A stretch of DNA of 64,000 nucleotides from Pampus argenteus (Eukaryota; Chordata; Actinopteri; Scombriformes; Stromateidae). Below the pieces are notes generated by a model. It worked only from the letters and a program-made list of their open reading frames with translations. It ran no database searches and was not told where the DNA came from. Positions 35,765 through 47,255 of this stretch are shown in pieces (positions within the stretch are counted from its first letter, which is position 1; every line of letters starts with the position of its first letter). The stretch is from positions 19,873,001-19,937,000 of the forward strand of contig CM072877.1 of assembly GCA_036937835.1 (NCBI GenBank). The letters are read 5' to 3'. The position numbers and the translations under genes are program-made.

Positions 35765-36222
35765 TGTTCAAGACAAGAGTTTTTCTGATATTGCCCAAAA
35801 GACCCCTTTTTCTTTCTATGAGTTTAGACTTAATGCATCAAAAAACTGGAAAAAACAGCTTTTTTTTTTGTTTTACAAGCATTTAGTATACATAACGAGA
35901 TTTGGATTTGAAATGCAAATGTTGACTTTCCACCTCAGATTCTGCATTCTAGATAAACTCACAACATCCACGTGATTTCCTCTCACCATTGGTTACTTTC
36001 AGAGTAATGGCTGATGCGCTGGAGGCCAGATGGAGAGACGAGGTGAGCAGAGGAGGTGAGAGTAGACTGTACACGAAGGTGAAAAGCAAAGAAAGACAAG
36101 ACAAGACGTTGTGACAGAGTGTGTTTAGTCTGCAAACAACATTAGACTGCTGCTCCTGTTTCAGGAAATGAACACAGAGAACAATTCCTCTAAGCCACTT
36201 TATCTGATCTCCCTCTCTACAT

Positions 36223-36224
<2 letters not shown>

Positions 36225-36257
<33 letters not shown>
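36225..36257 (+). repeat. (AC)n microsatellite
   Basis: About 16 AC units. Confidence 0.97.
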
Positions 36258-36261
<4 letters not shown>

Positions 36262-38621
36262 ATGGATTTTCACTAGTTTCTCTTTCTGCTTTAAATAGCT
36301 GACTCCAGTACGCCTGTACAGAGTTATGGACATAGATAACAGTTCCAAATTTCAGCATTTGGGTATTGCTATTTATGCTATTTATGCTATTTATTATCTG
36401 TCCCTTATAGTCATATTCAAAAACAATATAGCACCAAATACACCATATTTACAATATACAAGCAAACACACAAACAAAAACACAACATGCATCATTGTTT
36501 GATAAATATCTACATACATGCTCCAAAAAATGTGCTAGCTAAGAGATTCCCAGCAGACTGTGGGCAACATTAGCATTAATATAGAAATTTCCATGTCTGT
36601 CTGATCAATATAAGTGACTGTTTGTCCAATACTGTCCTCACAAAAACGCCCATTCAGCAAGATCTCTAAATAGAGCTCTGCTTGTTCAGTTTAATTGCTG
36701 TGATAATAAAGTATCTCAGATGTCAGTATCAACATGTTGATCTTCCATCATCTGGATTCTGGCAGCTGGACAGTCACAAGACAGATTTTTATTAGAAAAT
36801 AGCACCTTTGTGCATATGTTTGACTGGCTGTGTGCATGTTCAAACCAACATCCCTCCTTCCGTCTCCGCCTTCATAAAGCAACAAGAGTTTCCAGATGTC
36901 CAGAACACACAAGCAGATACAGACTTTCATATAAAGACAAATGACTAAATGTGGTGAAACATCTGTCGGCGCTGCGGCTCCTGAATGTTTGTTTCAGGCT
37001 CGGTTCCAGAACAAGATGACTTACTGTGAACTCACACCAAGAGATTCACAAGCAGCTCTTTTCTCTTCCATTGTCAATATGGGATGAACAGATGTTTGGT
37101 AGGAACGTCAGTACAGGGGTTCCTGCGGGGACAAAATTAAATCCAGACCTGTGATTGGTTGATAATAATTTGCATAAAGTTAAACTCTGCTCAACATCAG
37201 CTCCTGGCTCTGCTGCCAAGTCATCTGAAGCCCTTTGTCACCAGCTTTCATTGAAAATGGATTAGAAATGAAGGTCGCTTTTGAATCTTCGGGTGTGACA
37301 GTTAGAGTGCTCCTGAAAATAGTGGGCATACACTAGTATCTACAGTGCAGGTGTTACCAGGGCTTGAAATTAAATTGACCTGAACTCTACGTTCAACTGT
37401 CCCAGACTCAACAAACATCCTAACAAGTTTAAGCTCTTTTGTTTTTAACTGTGCATTTATTATTTATACACTTTCTACACATTAGATGACATGTAAGAGA
37501 ACACGTGTGTTGACAATGATCAACATGGTGCCGCTCAATTAGCAAACTTGAATAACACTGCACAGTAACATTTTTACATTAATCAGTTTTCGTGACCATT
37601 TATACACAGAGCCACGTTTCATACCTCGCTTTGTTTATCAAAGGTGCAACATGTGAGAGAAAAACAGAGGAAACACTTCTCTGAGCTAAAAACAAAACGC
37701 AACACTGCATAAATTACAAAAAGTTACTACGACTATACAAACATATACACATGCAGCATTATTGAGTAACTAACATTATGGTGCTGAGGGTGCAAAATAT
37801 GAGGGTTTAATTCATGCTTTTGCATCCTTGTAGAATTAGGCCTCTTTTTCTATTTATTTATTTGCAGCTTTGCAGAATCTGCTGAGGTGAAATGATCCCA
37901 GTAAAAATGATGGTAGATCTAGTAAGCACGTGCTGCAGTGGTATCCATTTCCCGGGCTCTGACGGAGCATTTATCCTGCAGTGGTGCTGCGTGATTTTAC
38001 ACGCAATGACTCTTGAAGCAGAGTTGCAGGAGGAGGATTTAAAAAGCCTGAAAAGGCTCCTTTTTCCTTGACAAACATTGTCTCTTTACCGGAGTCATCT
38101 TTACTCTAATTCCAGTCTAATAAAATGAAGCATATCTTGTGTCTACAGTCACTTTGTAATGTGGTTTAAAACTCTACATTTGCTGTCATGAAACACAGCT
38201 GCTCATTATTATTTTAGAAGACTCACACATTTCTTCTGATGTGCAAAGTATGAAAAAAGTCTATATTTATATATGTGAGAAAATTCATGTGATGTTATTC
38301 TTTGTGTGAGTCTTCCTGTCAACAAAACCAATGAACAGATATGTTAATTATTGTGTGTGTATCAAAGCCTGATATATCTTATTCCTCTGTTGTCCAAAAA
38401 CTATTAATCACATGTCAGTGAGTCACACGGCTGCACCGGGTGACATGTTCCTTCATTACCATGAACACACTGTAGTTTATTTAATTGTCATTCCTGCTGC
38501 GGAGAAATACTCACCAAAGCACCAAATGTGGCTTCATCTGGTGCTAAAAATAGGCTCCAAGGTGTAAAGTCAAATTTTAAACTTAAGAAGAAGCAACGTG
38601 ATCATCGTATTGTAAATAACG

Positions 38622-38675
38622 ACTTGTGGGGTTCCTCACAGTTCTAGTCTCGGTCCTTTATATTTTCAATTTGCA
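38622..38675 (+). pseudogene. short LINE reverse-transcriptase relic
   Basis: Reads TTCGVPHSSSLGPLYFQFAS, close to the CGVPQGSSLGPLLFxLY motif of non-LTR reverse transcriptases. No YADD follows in frame. Only the one motif supports the call. Confidence 0.5.
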
Positions 38676-41600
38676 TCCTAATATGTAAATTGTTTGTCAG
38701 CTCAAATGTCATATGAGCTTTTCCTACTTTGAGAACTCAATGGCAAAATTAAAAATACTTGGTTAAACTTTTATTAGGGGGCAGCAGTGTTTGTGTCCAT
38801 CTGATTAATGTAACTGAGTGACACAAACACACAAATGTGACACAAATCACGATGGAGCACAGGTTTTTTCCTTGTGAGAACAGTGTTAGTATCTAGAAGT
38901 CTCAGTACTTTTATTTTCACTCTGTGGTTTGTGCTTGCCAGGTTCTTGGTTCTTGATTATCACCTGTCCTAGTTTTTCTTCAACACACATAATGAATGCA
39001 CAGGTGTACTCACTAAAAACCAGCACACCTACTGTGCTGCTTCCTGCTGCACATAAACGTTTAAACATTTTTTAACATTTTGGAACAAGTCGCTGAGTCA
39101 GCATCGCCTTCAGACCACAGTAGACGCTGGTGGTAAAAATCAAACCAGAGGAAGTTTGTGTTCACTGGAAATGGTGCAACGTGCCTGTTTTTCCTGCACA
39201 CAGACGAACTGAAATATGATCTGACTGCTGCTGATGTGAAGTTGGGCTGTTTGTTGGCATCCATAATTAACATAAGTTATGCCTTAGTGTGACATAGAAG
39301 TGAGTTGTATGTGTTTGTGTGTGTGTGTGAACGTGAAGCTAATTTGTGCATGAGACATGAACCCGTGAAGTTGAAGTGTAGAAAGAAACCTGATGGGATG
39401 ATGTGGTGGTTGATATCATATTCTGTGAGTTTATTTTGTTCCTGTTATAGACCACACACCAGAGAACCAGTAAAATAAGGGTTAACACTATTCTCCAACC
39501 AACCTACAGTGCTGAGTGAATATCGGTTCAATACACATGGATACGTCTTTGCACCAATTTGCATTTAATTGTGTCTTTCCACTGATTTTGTATGCAATTG
39601 CAGCGTCTCTAAAACACTGAACATACAGTGATGAGATGTTAGAGCAGATCATTAACATCCATCCAGTCAGAACCGTGAGAACACGTGGCTCGATAATCCT
39701 GAAAAATGTGTCCTCATATTTCTGACGAGTCTGTTTTCTTGCTTCATCTTGTCTTATCCTCCCAGTGTTCGCCTCGCCCTGCTCAGGCTTTGTTGAGCTT
39801 CGCTTGTGTTTTCCGCCCAAATCTCGTGTTTTGTTATTGAAGCTTCAGTATCTTTTATGCTAAGTAGAAAGCTAACCTTTTAAAAACAATGGGAGGCCAA
39901 TTTTCTCTTACACTTTTAATGTGTCTGGCGTTTGCTCTTACTGGTAGATGACTTTCTGATGTGGAGCCTTGCAGGCACAACACAACAATTTATCAGAAAA
40001 TTTACAAAGGGAGGAAGAGACGGGTGGGGCGGGGGGCTTCTGACCCAGTGGGTCAGGCTGTTAAATCCTCCTCTCTCCTTCCCGCTAACCACACACCCCT
40101 CCCCGTCCCTGTCCTCAGGGCAACATGCCGCATCACTGCTCTGTTTCTGGGCTATTTCAGGAACAGCAGCGTCATGTTACTGCGCTTTTATTTCCCAACA
40201 GCAGCCTTCGATAGGACACGTGCTTTATTTGAGGCAGACCGAGTATTTAATAGGACACTGGGCACAGTGGGCTGGTAATCTGGCCCTGCAGCACCGTCAT
40301 CCAGATCTGATCTTACTGATATCTGCAGCAGAGCGACTCAAAGGGCTGCAGCGCCGCACAGACACCACGTCAACAGTCTTTAACACAGTTTGGAGTTTAA
40401 TTTCACACCGATTATCACTCCGTTTTAAACAACACACTCCACAACAAATGACTAGTTCACTCATAATTCACCAGCACATGCACAATATCTAAAAGTTGCA
40501 CAATTAAATGTATTCACTGCCATGAAATAAATTAGGTCTATTGTGTTGGATACAGAAAATTAAAGAGATGCCAAGTGTTACTTTAAAGCCTTTAAAACAT
40601 CCACATTATTTCATATATTTTCTATTTCTGTGGTTTGGAAAGAAATGAACAAAGCTGATTGTGGTTAAAACGTTAAAACAAACATTTTCTTTGATTTTCT
40701 AAGCAGGTTTTAAAGGTTTAAATTAAGTTTACTCAAAAATAAAAACTACTGCCGACCAATTTAAGAGGCTGATATTGATATTGAGGAATCAAAACTGCTA
40801 ACGTAGGAGTAAATAAACATTTCTGATGATAAATTAGTGTTTTTTTACAACTGTGACAAATGAAAAATAAACCCGCCGCTCCTCTCTGATGGACAAACGG
40901 TGACAATGTTTAATAAAACATGTTACTTCATCATAAAGATCCATCTGATAGTCGTTGAGATGTGTCAGTTTGGACCAACATGGTGTAAATCATAGGCTAC
41001 TGTGACCAAACACTTAAACACAGTCTTTTGCTCTGTGCTCTGCTGCTCTAATGCTGTTATGACTGCGGGCTATAACGTTAGCAACAACTGAGGTCAAGGT
41101 TGATTTCTGCATGTCGAGTATGTGCAGCAACATCAGACAAAAGAAGGTCTGTACATAAATGAAATAAATGACCAGCTGCAGAAAATCAGACAGTTATGGC
41201 AGACTGTAATCTGGTGTTGGTGTCTTTAGCTAAACACTGACACAATCTGACACTGTGACACTGGTAAAGGTTGCTCTAAAACTAGTGGGCCCTAAAGGAG
41301 AACAGCTCCACTCCCTGCTGCTCTCTGTCTGAAGGAGGAAATGAGAAAGGTCCAGAGAGACTGTCGAGTAATTGGTCGACTGGTAGATTTTATTATAGAG
41401 CTGAGAAAGCCCCATGTGTGAACTGAGAACACATACTGATCAAATATAACTGGGCCTTTAGAAGACATACTTTCGTTTTTTTCTTTTCCACACCGTTTGC
41501 AAGACTGAAAGTGAAGATTTCAACAGAAACATGGTGTGTAAAAACAGAAACATGTCTCTATATAAAGATGTAATTATCAACATCTAGTCCCACCTCAGGA

Positions 41601-41817
41601 TGTGGAAACAGTCGGGTTATAATCGTTAAGTTACTAGTGGTTTGGACCAATCAGTGCTGTATGAGAAACGACTGGCAGCTGTGGACGTGGGTTCGGTTAG
41701 TATTTCAAACCAGCTCTCATCACAACACACGAGCAGTTCTTCAGTCTCAGGGGGGCTGGAAGCACAATAAATGTTTTATTTATTATCAGAGTTTGGTCCA
41801 TTGCTGCTGCTTATCTA

Positions 41818-42005
41818 CCAATTATGTTCTTGATTTATCTTTTAATCGTTTTGCTGCCTATAAAATGTCAGAAAACAATAAAAAACACAAAAAAAGCTCA
41901 AAATCCTCCCATTTGAGAATCTGAAAGCAGCATTTTTATTTATTTTTTTTGCCATAAAAATGATTAAAGCGATTATTATCAAAATGACTATCATTGCAGC
42001 TCCAG
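41818..42005 (+). mobile_element. dispersed repeat, GATTAATC family, nearly full copy
   Basis: Contains CTATAAAATGTCAGAAAAC, a CCCATTTGAGAATCTG block like the copy at 9326, and an end resembling the start of the element in reverse (TATCATTGCAGCTC), suggesting terminal inverted repeats. Confidence 0.65.
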
Positions 42006-42154
42006 AAAATCACACCTAAATACTGTGGTAATCCTGACCACGAGCTTGTGATACTCTTGATGCTGTTACAGAGGTCAACATCAGGACACTGCTTCACATC
42101 GATTAGCTGAATAACACTTAAAATGTTCTTCATTAAGATGCTTTCACCTGCAGA

Positions 42155-42225
42155 GGTGGACGAAGCATTCAGATCCTTAACTTACGTAAAACTACAGCAA
42201 CGTAAAAATACTGTGTTGGTCTCTG
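42155..42225 (+). mobile_element. dispersed repeat, GAAGTATTCAGATCC family, fragment
   Basis: GGTGGACGAAGCATTCAGATC followed by CTTACGTAAAACTACAGCAA matches the start of the copy at 778. Confidence 0.6.
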
Positions 42226-43725
42226 AGTTCAGATCTGCATAAACTCATCGTACCATAAAGAAATTAAAGATCTGTCTTTTTAATATGTCTGTCTAATATT
42301 TTTCTATGTTGGTTTTATTGGTATTATTTTATAATTGATCATATTTTTGCTCTTTTGACCCAACATTATTTGTCTATATTTTTGCATGAACGTATTTTGG
42401 TTCATGGTTGGTGTTTATATAGGAAGCCTCCTGCCTGTCTCCGTCTGCCTCTGTGAGGAAGGAAAAGCGCCTGTGTGTACAGAATGTGTGTATTAACTGT
42501 TGTTATTGTCCAGAGACTTCAGGTCAGGACCAACATTCATCTCTCAGCCTTTTTTTCTGCTGAGCCGTAACATCCTTCCTCTGGAAAAAAGAAAAATACA
42601 CACACACACATAACAAATGCACACACTAACAGACATACATGCTCTGTCCGGGCTTTAGCTTTGAGAATCTCACCTTACACTCGGTGTTAAACAGCAGCTG
42701 CAGAAGCTGCATTAATATATGGTATCATCACAGAAACGAAGAGAAAAAAAAAAACACTTTCATTCATTTCAGAAATCCTGAAAAAGCAAAATGATGCAGT
42801 TTAAGTTTCCCTTCATGTTCCTGTTAGGATTGAAGGATGAGGGGAGACTTCAGGTCACAGATATCAGAGCCGACGACGCTTGAAAATCATGAGGACTTGA
42901 CTTCTTAAAAATAAAAATGTTGAAGTGTCAGATCAAGTTTATGAAAAACATATTCTACACATACAGTACAGCAGGTTTGAAGCACTGAAAGTAAAGAGAA
43001 GATGAATAGTTTTATTTATGAGTGAAAGGTTTGAGGGAATGGAAAGGTTTACACACAGATCATCTGTTTACCTGCATGCAGCCAAACACCAAAACGCTTC
43101 CAAAACCAAAATATGTTCTGCATTCATATGCAGATGTCTGTTTATAGAGATTAAATATTGAAATGCACATGGTGCAGAAGTGAGACCAGCATCAAATGAG
43201 ATTAGGAATGACAGTCACACACCTGACTCGGGTCTCACACGTGATTTTACAACTTTTTTTTAATTTAAAGGTGGAAACATCTGATTTCAGGCCTCCAACG
43301 CTGCAGATAATGACATTACTGCGCTGTGGCAGATGCACTGGGACAGTTCATCCACTTTCCATTTCAGGAAATATCCCATTCAAACAGTCTCCCGCCTTTA
43401 CTCGCTTTCTGATGCTGGACTCATTTTAAAACATAATCATATATTTCAGTATCTGCTGTATGAGTCAACATGAGCTGTAAAAAAACGGTCTGTCTGCTGG
43501 AAATGATGTTTATAATCTACTAATTTGCAACAGAATGTTTTTAGAGAAATGTAAAACCACCTGAATTATGTTTTTTTATTATTTTAAAGATAATTGTGAT
43601 TTGGAGGGAAATATGGCCATTTATGTTCTGGTTTTTTTACTGGAATATCGTTGTATGAGTTACAGATAAAAACTGCCTGTTTAACCACTTTTTCCCCCAT
43701 TTGTCTCAGTTCTGCTTAAACCCAG

Positions 43726-43811
43726 TTCTTCTTCTTCTTCTTCTTCTTCTTCTTCTTCTTCTTCTTTTTCTTTTTCTTTTTCTTTTTCTTTTTCTTCTTC
43801 TTCTTCTTCTG
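43726..43811 (+). repeat. CTT / CTTTTT pyrimidine tract
   Basis: CTT repeats, then about five CTTTTT units, then CTT again: about 85 bp of pure pyrimidine with near mirror symmetry. Confidence 0.95.
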
Positions 43812-43943
43812 AAGATGGACATGAGGTGAGACCGTGAGTCTCCTGTTCATCTCTCCTCTCGACCCTCATCAGAGGAAACAGACAGACGTCACACAGCAGT
43901 GAGGACTGAAACTATGAAAGCACTTCGTACTGTACAGTGACCA

Positions 43944-43965
43944 GTGTGTGTGTGTGTGTGTGTGT

Positions 43966-44022
<57 letters not shown>

Positions 44023-44037
44023 CGAAAGAGAGAGAGC
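43944..44037 (+). repeat. (TG)n then (AG)n microsatellite
   Basis: TG run with CG interruptions to 44020, followed by AGCGAAAGAGAGAGAG. Confidence 0.96.
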
Positions 44038-44221
44038 TAATGATGGGTGAACAGCTGAGCTTATTGAACAGTTTATGCTGACCATCTGCACAGCGGCACC
44101 CTGGGAAATTAAGCAGGCAAACACTGTTAATTAGTGGAAGATGAATACACAGACAGCTCTGTCATCTTCTGCTGGACACTGGAAATAAAAATCACTTATT
44201 GCTGATAATAACTGCATCTCT

Positions 44222-44335
44222 GCGTGAATGAAGAAATACTCCATTAGTACCAATACAACAATGTACTTGCATTCAAAATCCTATATTATAAAAAAATTTT
44301 GAGCTTGATGTAGTTAAAGTATTGCAGTAAAAGTC
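44222..44335 (+). mobile_element. dispersed repeat, GAAGTATTCAGATCC family, longer copy
   Basis: Contains GAAGAAATACTCCATTAG at its left and the block TGAGCTTGATGTAGTTAAAG plus TTGCAGTAAAAG at its right, shared with 778-850. Confidence 0.6.
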
Positions 44336-44902
44336 GTTGTTTTGCTTTAAATATAGAAAACCTGTGACAGAAACAGGGAAATGCGTCTTTGGTGTGTTTC
44401 CATCCGCCTGGTTTCTGTGTTTCCTGTTGTCTGACGTGTCAAAGTAGTCGTGTGGATAAAGAACACATGTAAACATCACGTCTGTGTAGAGTGATGAGCA
44501 CATGAAACTACCAGAACCATTTCCATCATGTTTTCCACATGGTTTCTATAGTTTGACATCATCTCATTGCGTCTTCTTCTTCTTCTTCTGCTGCTGCGAC
44601 GGTTTAATGGCACCAACAACAGAATTAGTTCATCTGTTAATATTCACACAGTAGCAGATGGAAACAAACGTTCTCTATAATGTCCTTTGCTGATATTCTG
44701 GATATTTGGTGAAATTTTGCACTACATTCAGATGGAAACGTGGTTAAAGTCTCTGGGGGAACGTCTGGAACCAGGGGAACCTAAAATAGTCCATAAAATA
44801 TGATTGTTTTGGCACCATAAGACCTCTGCTGGGCCTCATGGATGAAGATGAAATATATGAGCAGTCTGTGAACCTGCTGTTTCCTCTAAGGACAATATCT
44901 GC

Positions 44903-44905
<3 letters not shown>

Positions 44906-44943
<38 letters not shown>

Positions 44944-45065
44944 GAAATGGTGACCTTTTGTTAGCGGAGCTGTAATTGGCCAAACCAGCAGAGGTTTCCC
45001 CACACTCCACAAAACACAATTCACTGGATTCGTTATCAGTGATAGAGCACATGCATGTGCACGCG

Positions 45066-45101
<36 letters not shown>
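44906..45101. repeat. paired GT and CA microsatellites
   Basis: (GT)17 at 44906-44940 and a CA run at 45057-45101, complementary to each other over about 130 bp of spacer. Confidence 0.95.
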
Positions 45102-45103
<2 letters not shown>

Positions 45104-45423
45104 ATTGTAATATCAGCATGTATCGTCTAGAGCTGCCCAAAGGTCCAGTGCCAGTTTAAAAACTGTGTGATTTCATGCGATTCTGCAGGTAAACTTGATG
45201 GCTGTGATCACACGTTATTGTTGTTTATGTGTTTTGCAGCTCTGGTCCTCAGAGTCTTTAGAAACACGGAGACATTTCACATTACAAACCGTACAAATTG
45301 GTCAGATTTAATTGAATTCTCGTATTAATACATTTTCTGTTTCATGTCAAGCTCTGTGAATTGTTTCCATCCACATTAGAGATGCATGTTAGATATCAGT
45401 CAGATATTGACTCAAACAGCTGG

Positions 45424-45473
45424 ATCAGTGACAACGGGCCCATCTGATACCAGATGGGCCCGTTGTCACTGAT
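45424..45473. repeat. perfect 23-bp inverted repeat with 4-nt loop
   Basis: Arms 45424-45446 and 45451-45473 are exact reverse complements around ATAC. The arm core is GACAACGGGCCCATCTG. It is far more GC-rich than its surroundings. Confidence 0.97.
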
Positions 45474-45974
45474 GCATTGTCATCAGTAAATGTATGTCTA
45501 TGTATTTATTTGTTACAATTTGTCTTATAAAGTAAAGGCAATGTTTAGGTCGATACCCAAAGCTCAGGTAGCGGTATCAGGACAGAAACAGTCGGATCGC
45601 TGCATCCCTGAGCTGCTTTCATGATAAACTGCAGTAAAACTGATGAGAACAGATTCAACATTAGTTCTTTGTCTCCTGCAGAATCTGCATTTTCAGTCTT
45701 TTTGTGTTAAAGTCTGATGCTTTAGTCTTTGATGCTGAAAAATATACTTAATATGTGGTATATTACTGTTCTGATGTCAGGTCATATTCAGCTTCCTCCC
45801 TGAACTTCAAAAGAGGAACTTTTTAAAAGCACTTTTACACCAGCAGTGAAAACGCTTCCTTGTACCTGCAGCTCTGCAGCCAGTGGTGGGTAATCACATT
45901 ATACACCTGCACAACTACAAAGTTGAAAAGGTTAAAGACAGCAAAGTAAAGGTTAAGCTGCATCGATCAACTGA

Positions 45975-46235
45975 GGGCAGGAGAGAGGAGGAGGAGGAGG
46001 AGGAGGAGGAGGAGGAGGAGGAGGAGGAGGAGGAGGACGAGGGGGAGGAGGAGGAGGAGGAGGCCGAGGAGGAGGAGAGAGGAGGAGGAGGAGGAGGAGT
46101 CTCCCCTCTCCTCTCATTTCCTCTCCTCTCATTTCCTCTCCTTCCCTCTCGTTTCCTCTCCTTCCCTCTCATTTCCTCACCTCTCCCCTCATTTCCTCAC
46201 CTCTCCTCTCATTTCCTCACCTCTCATCTTTTGTT
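45975..46235 (+). repeat. purine tract switching to pyrimidine tract
   Basis: About 125 bp of GGA/GAG purines to 46099 is followed at once by about 135 bp of pyrimidine-rich CTCTCATTTCCTC-type repeats. The long Glu-rich and Ser-rich open frames here are products of the repeat. Confidence 0.95.
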
Positions 46236-46358
46236 TATTCTCCTCCTCTTGTCCCATCTCCTCGTCTGTCAGTTTTTTCTCATCCCTCACTCCCAGCTCT
46301 CTTCCTTAGTTGATAGAAGAATTCAGGCTTCAAAAGAAAGCTCACCCTTTTCATCTCC

Positions 46359-46360
<2 letters not shown>

Positions 46361-46395
<35 letters not shown>

Positions 46396-46416
46396 ACACA
46401 CACACACACACACACA
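46361..46416 (+). repeat. (AC)n microsatellite
   Basis: About 27 AC units with one CT interruption. Confidence 0.97.
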
Positions 46417-47103
46417 TATTTACGGATGTACAGATAACAGGGATAAAGCTGCTGTTACACTAATAGATTGTGTAAACACACACACACACACATAAACACA
46501 CAAACAGAGAGAGTTTATTAAGATGCACAAACACACGGTAATGAAATTCAACCTGATGAAAACAGTCGGTGTTACCATGGAGAGAGAGAGACGACGTTTC
46601 CCTCTGATGAAATGAGGGAGGAAGCAAATCCTGAGGGAGAACTGACAAATCTGCAGGCAGCAGATAAACACAGAGGTGAAGAAGAGTGGAGAATAAGAGA
46701 GTGGGAGAGGTGACTATAGAGACAGAGAGAGGAGAGAAGCTGAGCTGCTGGATTTACAGCCTCTGATCAGACCTTGAACTGCAGCCTGAGCTGTTAAACC
46801 TAGAACACAACAGCACTTCTCAGGATGAGCTGGACCGCGGCCTGAAACTAAATCCCAAATAGAAAAGCTTAAACCAGACCTCACCTAAACCCTGTTCTAC
46901 AACAGGCTGTAAAACCTGATCCCAAAATCATACATATGGATATAGACTATGCAATAAACATAATGCAGTTTAAATCAATAATTACCGTTGACTGTGGAAT
47001 TAAAACAAGTTTTACAACTTCAGGTATTAAATGATGATTCATCCTTCGACCCCCAGAGGATGAATCAGCAGAAGTTTGTAGAAAAACTGCCTGCAAAATA
47101 AAA

Positions 47104-47156
47104 GTCAGGTTCCTGTTTCAGACAGAGGTTGAACTGAGGGGCTGCATAAAGGACCA
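47104..47156 (+). mobile_element. dispersed repeat, GAACTGAGGGGCTGC family, copy 1
   Basis: CCTGTTTCAGACAGAGGTTG then GAACTGAGGGGCTGCATAAA; the same order occurs at 53262-53306 with few changes. Confidence 0.65.
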
Positions 47157-47255
47157 CAACACGGGACAACAACGCGTGACAACAACGCGTGACAACAACG
47201 CGTTACAACGCGCGACGACAACGCGCGACAACAACGCATGACAACAACGCATGCA
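47155..47255 (+). repeat. CpG-rich tandem repeat, 13-bp unit
   Basis: Units of GTGACAACAACGC with variants, giving repeated ACGCGT and CGCGCG. About seven copies. It begins immediately after the repeat at 47104-47156. Confidence 0.85.

Larger units (their letters stand above)
35765..45000. other. gene-free interval
   Basis: No supported gene. Contains the 38.6-kb LINE relic, fish interspersed repeats near 41.9, 42.2 and 44.3 kb, and a CTT tract at 43.7 kb. Open frames at 39488-39820 (minus) and 39932-40492 (plus) have no recognised domain. Confidence 0.6.

Noticed and set aside
34927..35975. Long forward open frames of 319 and 348 codons
   Set aside because: They are the 40-bp minisatellite read in several frames. 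Codons repeat every three units and several frames are open at once.
39932..40492. 186-codon forward open frame
   Set aside because: No domain recognised, low-complexity segments, and overlaps a second long frame. Probably chance in a GC-richer stretch.
45883..46437. 184-codon open frame rich in Glu and Ser/Leu
   Set aside because: Made of GGA, CT and CA simple repeats.
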